This document shows positions 15,911 through 24,856 of a stretch of 38,549 nucleotides of DNA, one piece after another; position 1 is the stretch's first letter, and each line of letters starts with the position of its first letter. This DNA comes from Alphaproteobacteria bacterium. GTDB lineage: Bacteria > Pseudomonadota > Alphaproteobacteria > UBA2966. The position numbers and the translations under genes are program-made. A model generated the notes under the pieces. That model was not told the DNA's origin, did not search any database, and saw only the letters and a list, made by a program, of their open reading frames with translations. The DNA lies in contig JAGWAU010000026.1 of assembly GCA_021296255.1 (NCBI GenBank), positions 1 to 38,549 of the forward strand, written 5' to 3'.

Positions 15911-17039
15911 TCACGTCCGATCTTCTCCTGCAGGCGTCGTTTCACCAAGCTTCGCCGCCAGCGCCGCAGCCATGAACTCGTTAAGGTCGCCATCGAGAAC
16001 CGCACTCGTGTTGCTGGTTTCGACGCCCGTCCTCAGGTCCTTGACCATCTGGTAGGGCTGCAAAACGTAAGAACGGATCTGGTGACCCCACCCGATCTCC
16101 GACTTGGCGTCATGGACAGCTTGGCGTTCCTCCTCACGTCGCCGCAGTTCGAGCTCGTAGAGCCGGGCTTTGAGCATTTTCATGGCCGCGGCACGATTCT
16201 TATGCTGTGAGCGGTCATTCTGGCATTGCACGACGATTCCCGTCGGCAAGTGCGTGATGCGCACGGCGCTGTCCGTGCGGTTCACGTGCTGGCCACCGGC
16301 CCCTGAGGCCCGGTAAGTATCGATCCTTAGATCCTTGTCTTCGACCTCGACGCTAATCTCCTTGTCGATGACAGGATAAGCGCCGACACTTGCGAAACTG
16401 GTGTGGCGGCGACTGCTCGAATCGAACGGTGATATCCGGACCAGGCGATGCACGCCGCTTTCCGTCTTGAGCCATCCAAACGCATTGCTGCCGGTCACCC
16501 TGATGGTGGCTGACTTGATACCCGCTTCCTCTCCCGGGCTCTCTTCGATCCACTCGACGTCGTAGCCGTGCGCTTCTGCCCAACGCGTGTACATGCGCAT
16601 GAGCATGTCGGCCCAGTCCTGCGACTCCGTTCCGCCAGCGCCGGCATGCACCTCCAGAAACGAGTCGTTGGCGTCTGCCTCTCCCGACAACAAACTTTCG
16701 AGGCGCAGTCGATCGGCCTTCTCGGCCAGCTCCAAGATCGACGACTCGGCGTCGGCGACAACGTCATCATCACCTTCCGCTTCACCCAACTCGATCAGTT
16801 CGACACTGTCTGCGAGTTCGGTTTCGAGGGCCCGGTAGTGGGATATGGCGTTGTCCAGGCGAGTCCGCTCACGCATGGTGGCCTGGGCGCGCTCGGGATC
16901 ATCCCACAGCGACGCGTCTTCGGCGAGCGCGTTCAGTTCCTCCAGGCGCTTTAGCGACGCGTCCCAGTCAAAGGCGCCTCCTCAGCAGTTCCATGGACTG
17001 CTTGATCTGATCGACCATGACCTGCATTTCAGCGCGCAC
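15911..17039 (-). CDS. prfB: Peptide chain release factor 2, with programmed +1 frameshift
   Basis: RF2 is made from two frames. Codons 1-23 run from a GTG at 17039 ([20 protein letters not shown]...) to CTT TGA. A +1 slip at CTT (16973-16971) skips one base so that translation resumes with GAC at 16969 and continues to the stop at 15911, giving 375 residues, the normal RF2 length. Family features are the SPF tripeptide in [11 protein letters not shown] (UAA/UGA reading), the GGQ motif in [17 protein letters not shown] (peptide release), and [15 protein letters not shown]. The internal AGGAGG stimulator and CTTTGAC slip site match the well-known autoregulatory signal. A GAGAG lies just before the GTG. 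The gene follows mrcA on the same strand. Confidence 0.95.
16967..16982 (-). promoter_or_regulatory. prfB recoding site: internal Shine-Dalgarno plus CTT-TGA-C slip
   Basis: On the minus strand the order is AGGAGG (16982-16977), CGC, CTT (16973-16971), then in-frame TGA (16970-16968) followed by C. The three-base spacing between the SD-like element and CTT is the same as at the E. coli prfB site. Low RF2 makes the TGA slow to terminate and favours the +1 shift, so RF2 controls its own synthesis. Confidence 0.95.
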
Positions 17040-17114
17040 GGGACTCTCGTGAAGGCAAGACTTACTTGCGTCGGAATGACGCGAATTCGACGCTACGCCG
17101 GCTCGTTTATCGGG

Positions 17115-19520
17115 TCAATACAGGCCGCCCGTGCCGGCCTGCAACGTGGCTTCATCGATCACGTAGCTACCGGGACCATCCAAAACAGGTCCCTGGCCGG
17201 CAGGCTCGGAACCGGGTCTGAACGCTTCCAGAATGACGTTCCGTTCGCCCGGGCGCGCCGGAAGACCGCTTTGGGCGTTGACGCGCACCAGGCGAATGCC
17301 CGGTGGCACGCGGAAAGGAATGACGGGTTCTCCGGCGAGCGCTTCTGACACGAACTGCTTGAAAATGGGTGCGGCGACACTCGCCCCTTGCTCACGTGGG
17401 CCAAGAGACTTCGGCCTGTCGAAGCCCACGTAGACCCCAACGGCCAGGTCGGGGGAGAAGCCAATGAACCATGTGTCGAACGCGTCGTCGGTGGTACCCG
17501 TCTTGCCCGCCAGCGGCCGTCCCACGTCCCGGAGCTGGCGCCCGGTACCGCGCTGCACGACACCTTGCAGCATTGAAACCACCTGGTACGCCGTTGACGC
17601 CTCGATCACCTGGGGCCGCGTGTCTGGAATCTCGGGCTCCGCCTGGCGGTGCCAGCGGATATTCCGGCAGTCCGGGCAGGGCCGGGTATCGTGCCGAAAG
17701 ACGGTTTTGCCATATCGGTCCTGGATTCGGTCGAGCACCGTCGGAACGATCCTCTTGCCGCCGTTCACGAACATTGCGTATGCCGTCGTAAGCTGGAGAA
17801 GTGTGGTTTCACCGGCTCCCAACGCCATCGACAACAGCTCCGGCATCTCATCGACGATCCCGAACCGCCTGGCGTAGTCGACGACGCTCTCCATGCCGAT
17901 GAACTGCGCCAAGCGAACCGTCATCAGGTTCCTCGACTTCTCGATACCCAGACGCAGGGTGCTGGGTCCGTAAAACCTCTTGGTGTAGTTGGCGGGCTTC
18001 CACTTAGCCCGACCAGGCCCTTGATCGATGACGAACGGCGCGTCGAGTACCAGACTCGACGGCGTAAAGCCGTTCTCCAGCGCCGCCCCATAGACGAACG
18101 GCTTGAACGCGGAACCCGGTTGGCGCCTCGCCTGCGTCGCGCGATTGAATTCGCTCCCTTCGAAGCTGTAGCCGCCGACCAAGGCGAGAATCCGGCCGGT
18201 ATGCGGATCGAGGGCGATAATGGCACCGTCAACGTCAGGCACCTGCGACAGGGAATAGATCCCGGGAGAGCCGTCGCTGGCCGGCACCACGGGAATGACA
18301 TCACCGACCCTGACAACCTGGCCGGGTTGGGCCGGCTTCTTGCCTACGCGCTGCCCGTTGCGCCAGGGGCGCGCCCAGGCCATCTCATCCATCGGGATGT
18401 ATCCGCGTGCGCCCGAGGCAAAGCCGATATCCGCCCCCAGCTCATCGTGAGCCAGCACCAGCGCAAGTTCATGATCTCCGGGATAGGAAGGTCGTTCGAC
18501 CCGGGCGAGCCGTTCGGCCCAGTCGAAACGCAGCTTGAAATGATCAATCGGTCCCCGCCATCCGTGCCGACGGTCGTAGTCCTCAATGCCCCTGCGGAGT
18601 GCTTTTTGCGCGATATCCTGAAGTCTGGGATTCAAAGTCGTGCGAACGGAAAGACCTCCCTCGTACAGTCCGGCTTCCCCGTAACGTGCCATGAGAGCCC
18701 GCCGCACTTCTTCCGCGAAATACTCGGCGCTCACGAACCGCGTTTCGCTGCGCGTGCGGATGGTCAGCGGCTGGGACGCAGCGAATTCAGCGTCGGTCGG
18801 ACTGATGAATCCGTCGGCCGCCATTCGCCCGAGGACCCAATTTCGCCTGGCGGTCGCAGCCTTGCGGTTGCGAACCGGATGATAATTGTTGGGTGCCTTT
18901 GGCAGGGCAGCCAAAAACGCAGTTTCCGCCAGCGTCAGCTCGTCGAGTGGCTTGTCGAAATAGTTCAGTGCCGCGGCCGCCACGCCGTAAGAGCCGAAAC
19001 CCAGGTAAATCTCGTTGAGGTAGAGCTCCAGAATTTGATCCTTGGTGAACGCCCGCTCGATGCGGAAGGCGAGGATCGCTTCCCTGATCTTGCGCTCGAC
19101 CGAGAGTTCATTCGACAGCAGGAAATTCTTCGCCACCTGCTGGGTGATGGTCGACGCGCCAACGGGGCGCCGGTTCGTCGTGTAGTTCACGACGTTCGTG
19201 ACGACGGCTCGCAGGATACCGGGCAGGTCGACGCCAGAATGCCGGTAGAACGTCTTGTCTTCCGCTGCCAGAAACGCCTGGATGACCGGTTTCGGGATGG
19301 CTGCAACGGGCATGAACACACGCTTCTCGCGGGCGTATTCGGCGAGCAGCGAGCCGTCGCCGGCGTGAACTCTGGTAACGGTCGGCGGCTCGTAGTGTGC
19401 CAACTGCTGATAATCGGGGAGATCCTGGCCAAAGTGGTAAAGCACCAGCAAGACCCCACCCGCACCGATGATGGCGAGCAGAACCAACCCGGCAAATGTG
19501 GCGGCGATCGCCCTTGTCAC
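17115..19520 (-). CDS. mrcA: Penicillin-binding protein 1A (bifunctional transglycosylase/transpeptidase)
   Basis: The protein is 801 residues from the GTG at 19520. One N-terminal membrane anchor (about residues 8-30) is followed by the glycosyltransferase-51 domain with catalytic E87 in AAEDKTFYRHSGVD and GASTITQQVAKNFLLS. An OB-like insert follows, then the transpeptidase domain: serine in QPGSAFKPFVYG (SxxK), SRNLM (SxN), and AGKTGTTDDAFDTWF (KTG). It polymerises and cross-links peptidoglycan in the periplasm. The length and insert are typical of alphaproteobacterial PBP1A. It lies between amiC (upstream, same strand) and prfB, an order seen across alphaproteobacteria. ponA is a synonym. 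Confidence 0.95.
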   Translation of the reverse strand: MTRAIAATFAGLVLLAIIGAGGVLLVLYHFGQDLPDYQQLAHYEPPTVTRVHAGDGSLLAEYAREKRVFMPVAAIPKPVIQAFLAAEDKTFYRHSGVDLPGILRAVVTNVVNYTTNRRPVGASTITQQVAKNFLLSNELSVERKIREAILAFRIERAFTKDQILELYLNEIYLGFGSYGVAAAALNYFDKPLDELTLAETAFLAALPKAPNNYHPVRNRKAATARRNWVLGRMAADGFISPTDAEFAASQPLTIRTRSETRFVSAEYFAEEVRRALMARYGEAGLYEGGLSVRTTLNPRLQDIAQKALRRGIEDYDRRHGWRGPIDHFKLRFDWAERLARVERPSYPGDHELALVLAHDELGADIGFASGARGYIPMDEMAWARPWRNGQRVGKKPAQPGQVVRVGDVIPVVPASDGSPGIYSLSQVPDVDGAIIALDPHTGRILALVGGYSFEGSEFNRATQARRQPGSAFKPFVYGAALENGFTPSSLVLDAPFVIDQGPGRAKWKPANYTKRFYGPSTLRLGIEKSRNLMTVRLAQFIGMESVVDYARRFGIVDEMPELLSMALGAGETTLLQLTTAYAMFVNGGKRIVPTVLDRIQDRYGKTVFRHDTRPCPDCRNIRWHRQAEPEIPDTRPQVIEASTAYQVVSMLQGVVQRGTGRQLRDVGRPLAGKTGTTDDAFDTWFIGFSPDLAVGVYVGFDRPKSLGPREQGASVAAPIFKQFVSEALAGEPVIPFRVPPGIRLVRVNAQSGLPARPGERNVILEAFRPGSEPAGQGPVLDGPGSYVIDEATLQAGTGGLY

Positions 19521-19628
19521 GATCCGAGGTCCCCCGCGTCAGACCATTCAACCCATCCGGCGCCACGACCACCGATGGACGACGTCATTCCGACGGTAGC
19601 CAGCAATTGTGGCGCGTATATGGCTATT

Positions 19629-20795
19629 TCAACCGTCGTTTTCAGCAAAATACCGATCAATCGCTTTGCCCAACGCCTCCAGGACGGGGCGCCGGCCTTC
19701 CGCCGTCGACAACATGCGCTCGTCCTGACGATTGGACAGATAACCCATTTCCACCAGCACCGAAGGCACGTCCGGCGCCTTCAGGACGGCGAAGCCCGCA
19801 AACCGATGGCCATTGCGCAATGTTCTCACGCGTTTGCTGAACTCTGGCAGCACGATGTTCGCGAATCCGGCCGACAGGTTCTTGGTCTCACGCTGGACGA
19901 GGTCGATCAGAATGGACGTTACCTCCTCGCTCTCACCCTCCAGCTGCACACCGCCCAAGAGATCGGCCTTGTTCTCCTTTGCGGCCAATGCGGCCGCTTC
20001 GGCGTCGGATGCCTTTTCCGACAGCGTATAGACACTTGCCCCACGGACTCCTTGCCTCCTTATCGCGTCCGCATGCAAAGACACGAAAAGCTCGGCGCCG
20101 ATGTCGCGGGCAACGGCCACACGATCACGAAGGCGCATGAATTTATCACTACTCCGAGTTAAGATGACCTTATATCTATTTGTTTTCTGAAGAATTTTTC
20201 TTAATTCCCGAGCAGCGGAAAGTGTCACGGTCTTTTCAAACACTCCAGACACGCCAATGGCTCCAGGATCGACTCCGCCGTGGCCTGGATCGAGAACGAC
20301 GATGCGCTTGACGGCCGATTTCCGCGATGGTTCCGACGGAGATGGCTTGGCCAATCTCTTCGGCGCACCCACCGAGTTCACGAATGATGCCTCGTCGACG
20401 GGCGCAAGATCGATGACAAAGCGATAGGCCCAGTTTCCCTGAGGCGGAAGCAGGAACGCCTGCTTGACTTCCACCGGACCAAGCACCTCGATCACCATGC
20501 GGGACGTGTCCCGCCTGAACTGCCCGAACCGGAGCCTTACGATCACACCCCTTCGGTCATCTTCACTGGGCGCCACCTGCCAATCGAGCGAAGTCAGGTC
20601 GACAACCACCCGATAGGGATTCGCCAGCGTGAACGTGTGAAAATCGACCTTTTCGGTTACGTCGAGAACCAATCGAGTGAGACCGACGTGCTCTCCAATC
20701 CTTACGGCCGTCACCGCGGGCTGCGCCGCGGCGGCAATATGGCATTTGAGCAAAACACCGGCCAGGAACGATATGAAGGCTTTCCTGCCCAACAT
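19629..20795 (-). CDS. amiC: N-acetylmuramoyl-L-alanine amidase, AmiC-like (AMIN + Amidase_3)
   Basis: The protein is 388 residues. A signal peptide (to about residue 24, ending AAAAQ) precedes an AMIN domain (about 27-135) that targets septal peptidoglycan, and then a zinc amidase-3 domain. The expected zinc ligands are the His in VLDPGHGGVDPGAIG, the Glu in GVFEKTVTLS and the His in FVSLHADA; the catalytic Glu is in SVLVEMGYLSN. It cleaves the amide bond between MurNAc and the stem peptide, mainly during daughter-cell separation. The insertion around residues 245-275 (SEKASDAEAAALAAKENKAD) resembles the regulatory helix region that EnvC-type activators displace. It is divergent from rne and upstream of mrcA on the same strand. 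Confidence 0.94.
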   Translation of the reverse strand: MLGRKAFISFLAGVLLKCHIAAAAQPAVTAVRIGEHVGLTRLVLDVTEKVDFHTFTLANPYRVVVDLTSLDWQVAPSEDDRRGVIVRLRFGQFRRDTSRMVIEVLGPVEVKQAFLLPPQGNWAYRFVIDLAPVDEASFVNSVGAPKRLAKPSPSEPSRKSAVKRIVVLDPGHGGVDPGAIGVSGVFEKTVTLSAARELRKILQKTNRYKVILTRSSDKFMRLRDRVAVARDIGAELFVSLHADAIRRQGVRGASVYTLSEKASDAEAAALAAKENKADLLGGVQLEGESEEVTSILIDLVQRETKNLSAGFANIVLPEFSKRVRTLRNGHRFAGFAVLKAPDVPSVLVEMGYLSNRQDERMLSTAEGRRPVLEALGKAIDRYFAENDG

Positions 20796-21225
20796 TTAGT
20801 CACATCCCGATAGACGGCATCTACATCTATACATTGGCATGTACGGCCGCATCATTGAAAGGCAGAACCATCGTACCAACGAAACACGTACGAATTTTCT
20901 TCCCGCCACCGCAAACCTGTGACTATTATGACCGTGCGCGACACACCGCAGTCGAGGTCCCATCCGACCAGGGTGTGGACGGCGTGGCTCGCCAGGCTTC
21001 GAAACCAGCATTGCTCGTTTCGGTGGCGGCGGACTGCGCCTACGACAAAGTGGTGGCGAGTGGAAACCGCGTCACCGGCCCCGGCCAGCCGTGATTGGCG
21101 GCGGCCGTAGATTTCCTCGCTGAACCACGAGGCGAGTAGAAAGAGACGGACCGATGGCGCCCGAAACAGTGGCGGCCAAGCGCCTGTCGTTCGCGCCGAC
21201 AGCGCCCCGCCCCGGAGTTGGTCCC
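20796..21225. other. Divergent amiC / rne intergenic region (rne leader)
   Basis: About 430 bases lie between the amiC start and the likely rne start. No separate gene is supported. A TATTAT hexamer at 20924-20929 could be an rne -10 but lacks a matching -35. A long 5' leader before rne is common and can be involved in autoregulation, but I see no defined structure beyond a weak CTCGC/GCGAG repeat near 21117-21135. Confidence 0.35.
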
Positions 21226-23685
21226 ATGACCACGCGCATGCTCATCGACGCGGCGCACCCCGAGGAGACCCGGGTTGTCGTCGTGAAAGGGTCACGACTC
21301 GAAGAATTCGATATGGAGTCGGCGACCCGGAAACAGCTCAGAGGCAACATCTACCTGGCCAAGGTGACGCGGGTCGAACCATCGCTGCAGGCCGCGTTCG
21401 TCGACTACGGCGGAAACCGCCACGGCTTCCTGGCATTCAGCGACATTCATCCCGACTACTATCAGATCCCGATCGCCGACCGCGAGGCACTCCTCCAACA
21501 ACAGGCAGCCATCCAGACTGCGCAGGATCGCGTCGATGAAGAGGCCGACGAGTCGGACGGCGCATCCGAAGCGGATGAAGATGCTGACGCGGGCGAAGAC
21601 ACGGAGCTGGACGCCGGCATTGAAGACGACGAAGGTGAATCCGAGGACGAAACCGCACCAGCCGAAGACCCCGAAGAGGCGGCGGGTCCCGAGGGTGAAG
21701 GCGCGGAACTCGCCGCCCCGGAAGAAGATTTGGACGACGCCGAGCCCGCCGAGGACGAAGCGGACTACGGGGCGCCCGCCGACGAAGACGACGACGATGA
21801 TGTCTCCGAGCCAATGGGATACGAAGGCATCGCGGACCTGGACGAGTGGCGCAGGCAGCTGACACGACGCTACAAGGTCCAGGAAGTCATCAAACGACGA
21901 CAAATCCTGTTGGTGCAAGTCGTCAAGGAAGAGCGCGGCAATAAGGGCGCCGCCCTCACCACCTATCTCTCGCTGGCCGGGCGGTACTGCGTGCTGATGC
22001 CCAATTCGACTCGCGGCGGAGGAATCAGTCGCAAGATCACGAACGCCGCGGACCGAAAGAAGCTGCGTAGCATCATCGAGGGACTGGATGTGCCCGACGG
22101 CATGCGCCTGATCGTACGCACGGCCGGTCAGAACCGGAACAAAGCGGAAATCAGGCGCGACTTCGAATATCTGCTGCGCCTTTGGAGCAGCATACGGGAC
22201 CTGACCCTCAACAGCACGGCTCCCAGCCTCATTTACGAAGACGCCAACATCATCAAGCGGTCGATCCGCGATCTCTACACAAAAGATATCTCGGAGATCC
22301 TTGTCGACGGCGCCGAAAGCCACAAGTCGGCGAAGGCCTTCATGAAGATGCTGGTGCCGAGTCACGCCAAGCGGGTTCAGCCGTATCAAGACCGCATTCC
22401 GCTGTTCCAGCGATACCGGATCGAGGAACAGTTCTCGTCGATGCATAGCCCGACGGTACAGCTCAAATCGGGGGGCTATATCGTCATCAATACGACAGAG
22501 GCCCTGGTCGCCATAGACGTGAACTCCGGCCGCTCGACGCGGGAGCGCAACATCGAGGAAACGGCCTTCAAGACCAATCTGGAGGCTGCCGAGGAAATCG
22601 CGCGGCAACTTCGCCTCCGAGACCTCGCCGGTTTGATCGTCATCGATTTCATCGACATGGACGAGAACCGCAACGCGCGCAAGGTTGAGCGCTGCCTCAA
22701 AGATTGCCTCAAATCGGACCGAGCACGCATTCAAGTGGGACGGATAAGCTCGTTCGGACTCCTGGAGATGTCGCGACAACGCCTGCGACCCAGCCTCGTC
22801 GAGACGAGCACGGACACCTGTCCCCACTGTCAGGGTGCAGGCGTCATCAGGTCGACGGAATCGTCAGCGCTGCACGTCCTGCACGCCATCGAAGAGGAAG
22901 GCCTTCAGGGCCGTTCGTCAGAGGTCACCGTGTACGTCGCCACGGCAGTGGCGCTTTACATCCTCAATCAAAAACGCTCATCGCTCATTGCGCTGGAGGA
23001 ACGCTTCGACCTCCGAGTTAACTTGGAGGGTGATGAGTCGCTGAGCCCGCCGGAGTATCGCCTCGAACGCATCGCGACCCGATCGGCCCCTGCCAAGGAA
23101 GAAGGGGAGGAGAAGCTCGAGAGCAGACCGTCCCCCGTCGTCGAAGACGAAGAGACCGCCGAGGACGCCCCCAAGAAGCGCCGACGCCGGGGAAGACGCG
23201 GTGGCCGGCGGCGGCGGCGGAAGGAAGAGGCCGGCGCGAGTGCGGAAACGGAGGCCGCGGATCCCGACATTACCGAGGAGCAACCTCTAGAGGACGCCGA
23301 GACGTCAACACAGGTGTCAAAGGATGGCTCTCGCGAAGCCATTGCGGCAGAAGCCGACAGGCCCGTGCCGGAAACGGCCGAAGGCGAAGATGCCGCCATG
23401 GAAAAGCAATCCGATTCGCGGGAATCCTATGTCGAAGACGAGGAGGCGGATGATTCGCATGAAGAGGAAGGGAGCGGCGGCACGGCGCCGCGGGCCGATC
23501 TGTTTGACGATGAAGCAATCCTCGTCGAGCCAATGGATGTGGTGAGCGATTCGGGCACCGGCGAGCCGGTCGTCGAAGCGTCGAGCGAGGGTCTGCCTTC
23601 GACCATGATCTCTCGGGTTGACGCCGGCGAGGAGGCGGAGGCCAGACCCAGGCGGCGCGGCTGGTGGCAGCGCACGGACCCGTGA
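21226..23685 (+). CDS. rne: Ribonuclease E/G family endoribonuclease
   Basis: The protein is 819 residues from the ATG at 21226 (MTTRMLIDAAHPEETRVVVV), the usual alphaproteobacterial start, with GGAG upstream; an ATG at 21154 would add 24 residues. The S1 RNA-binding region (about 40-250) is split by a very acidic insertion (about 105-200). The DNase-I-like catalytic site has Asp in VAIDVNSGRSTRERN and in IVIDFIDMDENRNARKVE. The zinc-link is CPHCQGAG. The C-terminal third is low-complexity and disordered, with a block KKRRRRGRRGGRRRRRKEE of the kind that binds RNA, followed by acidic stretches where degradosome partners usually dock. It initiates mRNA decay and processes rRNA and tRNA. It converges on the aminotransferase gene with a 15-base gap. 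Confidence 0.94.
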   Translation: MTTRMLIDAAHPEETRVVVVKGSRLEEFDMESATRKQLRGNIYLAKVTRVEPSLQAAFVDYGGNRHGFLAFSDIHPDYYQIPIADREALLQQQAAIQTAQDRVDEEADESDGASEADEDADAGEDTELDAGIEDDEGESEDETAPAEDPEEAAGPEGEGAELAAPEEDLDDAEPAEDEADYGAPADEDDDDDVSEPMGYEGIADLDEWRRQLTRRYKVQEVIKRRQILLVQVVKEERGNKGAALTTYLSLAGRYCVLMPNSTRGGGISRKITNAADRKKLRSIIEGLDVPDGMRLIVRTAGQNRNKAEIRRDFEYLLRLWSSIRDLTLNSTAPSLIYEDANIIKRSIRDLYTKDISEILVDGAESHKSAKAFMKMLVPSHAKRVQPYQDRIPLFQRYRIEEQFSSMHSPTVQLKSGGYIVINTTEALVAIDVNSGRSTRERNIEETAFKTNLEAAEEIARQLRLRDLAGLIVIDFIDMDENRNARKVERCLKDCLKSDRARIQVGRISSFGLLEMSRQRLRPSLVETSTDTCPHCQGAGVIRSTESSALHVLHAIEEEGLQGRSSEVTVYVATAVALYILNQKRSSLIALEERFDLRVNLEGDESLSPPEYRLERIATRSAPAKEEGEEKLESRPSPVVEDEETAEDAPKKRRRRGRRGGRRRRRKEEAGASAETEAADPDITEEQPLEDAETSTQVSKDGSREAIAAEADRPVPETAEGEDAAMEKQSDSRESYVEDEEADDSHEEEGSGGTAPRADLFDDEAILVEPMDVVSDSGTGEPVVEASSEGLPSTMISRVDAGEEAEARPRRRGWWQRTDP

Positions 23686-23700
23686 TTCCAGCAGCCCGCC

Positions 23701-24846
23701 TTAGCTCAGCCATTTCTTGATACGGCGTGCCGCCTCCGCCACGTCATCGTAATCGCCCGCAAAGGAAAAGCGGACAAAGGCGTGACCGCGGTCCGGATCG
23801 AAGTCGATCCCGGGGGTTGTCGCCACGCCGATTTCCGCCAACATCCTGCGGCAGAACTCCATGCTGTCGTTGGTCAGCCTGGTGACGTCCGCGAAGACGT
23901 AAAAGGCGCCGTCAGCCGGCGCCAGTTTATCGAATCCGGCGAGCGGCAACTCCCCGAGCAGGAGCTCTCGATTACGGGCATAGCCCGCGACTTTGGCATC
24001 GAGTTCAGCGCTGGCGTCGAACGCCGCCAACGCCGCATATTGCGAAAGGGCGGGGGCCGAAATGGCGACGCTTTGGCCCAGCATTTCCACGGAACGCACC
24101 AATTCCTGCGGTACGACCATCCAACCCACGCGCCAGCCCGTCATGGAATAGTACTTGGAGAAGCTGTTGATGACGATCGCGGATTCGCTGAACTCCAGCG
24201 CGCTCACCGCGGGCTTCCCATACGTGATGCCGTGATAGACCTCATCGGATATCAGGCGGATACCGTTTTCGGCGCAATAGTCGGCAAGCCTCGACATGGC
24301 TTCTTGATCGAGCATCGTGCCGGTCGGATTGGCGGGACTCGCCACCAGCAACCCGTCAGGTGCGGGACCCGCAGCGGCAATCAGTCGGGGGGTCGGCTGA
24401 AACCGGGTCTCCGGTCCCGTTTCCAAAATCTCCGGCGCGACACCGACCGATTTCAGGATGTTCGGATAGGCGGGGTACCCCGGTGTCGTCAGGAGCACCC
24501 GATCTCCGGGATCGAACGCGGCCAGGAATGCCAGCACGAACGCGCCCGACGACCCCGTGGTAATCGCGATCTGGGAGGGGTCCACGACGGTATCGTGAAC
24601 CTCCTCATAGTATCGGGCTATGCGCTCACGCAAAGGGCGGATTCCAAGCGCTTCCGTATATCCGATCCGCGAGGACCGCAGGGCCTTCTCTGCCGCCTCG
24701 AGGACCAGGCGCGGAGAACCGCCGCCCGGCTCCCCTACCTCCATATGCAACACGTCGTCGCCGGCCGCCGCGCGGTCGTTTGCCGCCTTCAGCACTTCCA
24801 TGGCGTAGAAGGGTGCAATCTCGGCGCCGCGGTTCGCGATCTTCAT
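23701..24846 (-). CDS. PLP-dependent aminotransferase, class I/II fold
   Basis: The protein is 381 residues from the ATG at 24846; upstream in-frame starts would run into the preceding gene. The fold-type I pattern is complete: ITTGSSGAFVLAFLA, PGYPAYPNIL, SPANPTGTMLD (Asn contacting PLP), SDEVYHGITYG (Asp-Tyr), the PLP-binding lysine K231 in NSFSKYYSMTGWRVGW, and FVRFSFAGDYDDV with the carboxylate-binding Arg. It transfers an amino group between an amino acid and a 2-oxo acid in the cytosol. The donor cannot be assigned from sequence alone. The start is 10 bases after the stop of the gamma-glutamyltransferase-like gene, so the two are in one operon, perhaps linking glutathione or gamma-glutamyl turnover to amino-acid salvage (inference). 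Confidence 0.88.
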   Translation of the reverse strand: MKIANRGAEIAPFYAMEVLKAANDRAAAGDDVLHMEVGEPGGGSPRLVLEAAEKALRSSRIGYTEALGIRPLRERIARYYEEVHDTVVDPSQIAITTGSSGAFVLAFLAAFDPGDRVLLTTPGYPAYPNILKSVGVAPEILETGPETRFQPTPRLIAAAGPAPDGLLVASPANPTGTMLDQEAMSRLADYCAENGIRLISDEVYHGITYGKPAVSALEFSESAIVINSFSKYYSMTGWRVGWMVVPQELVRSVEMLGQSVAISAPALSQYAALAAFDASAELDAKVAGYARNRELLLGELPLAGFDKLAPADGAFYVFADVTRLTNDSMEFCRRMLAEIGVATTPGIDFDPDRGHAFVRFSFAGDYDDVAEAARRIKKWLS

Positions 24847-24856
24847 GCCGCCGGCC

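Noticed and set aside
17649..20162. A very long open frame on the plus strand opposite mrcA and amiC.
   Set aside because: It is the antisense shadow of two well-matched genes in GC-rich DNA; its translation is Arg/His-rich with no family-like segments and no ribosome site.
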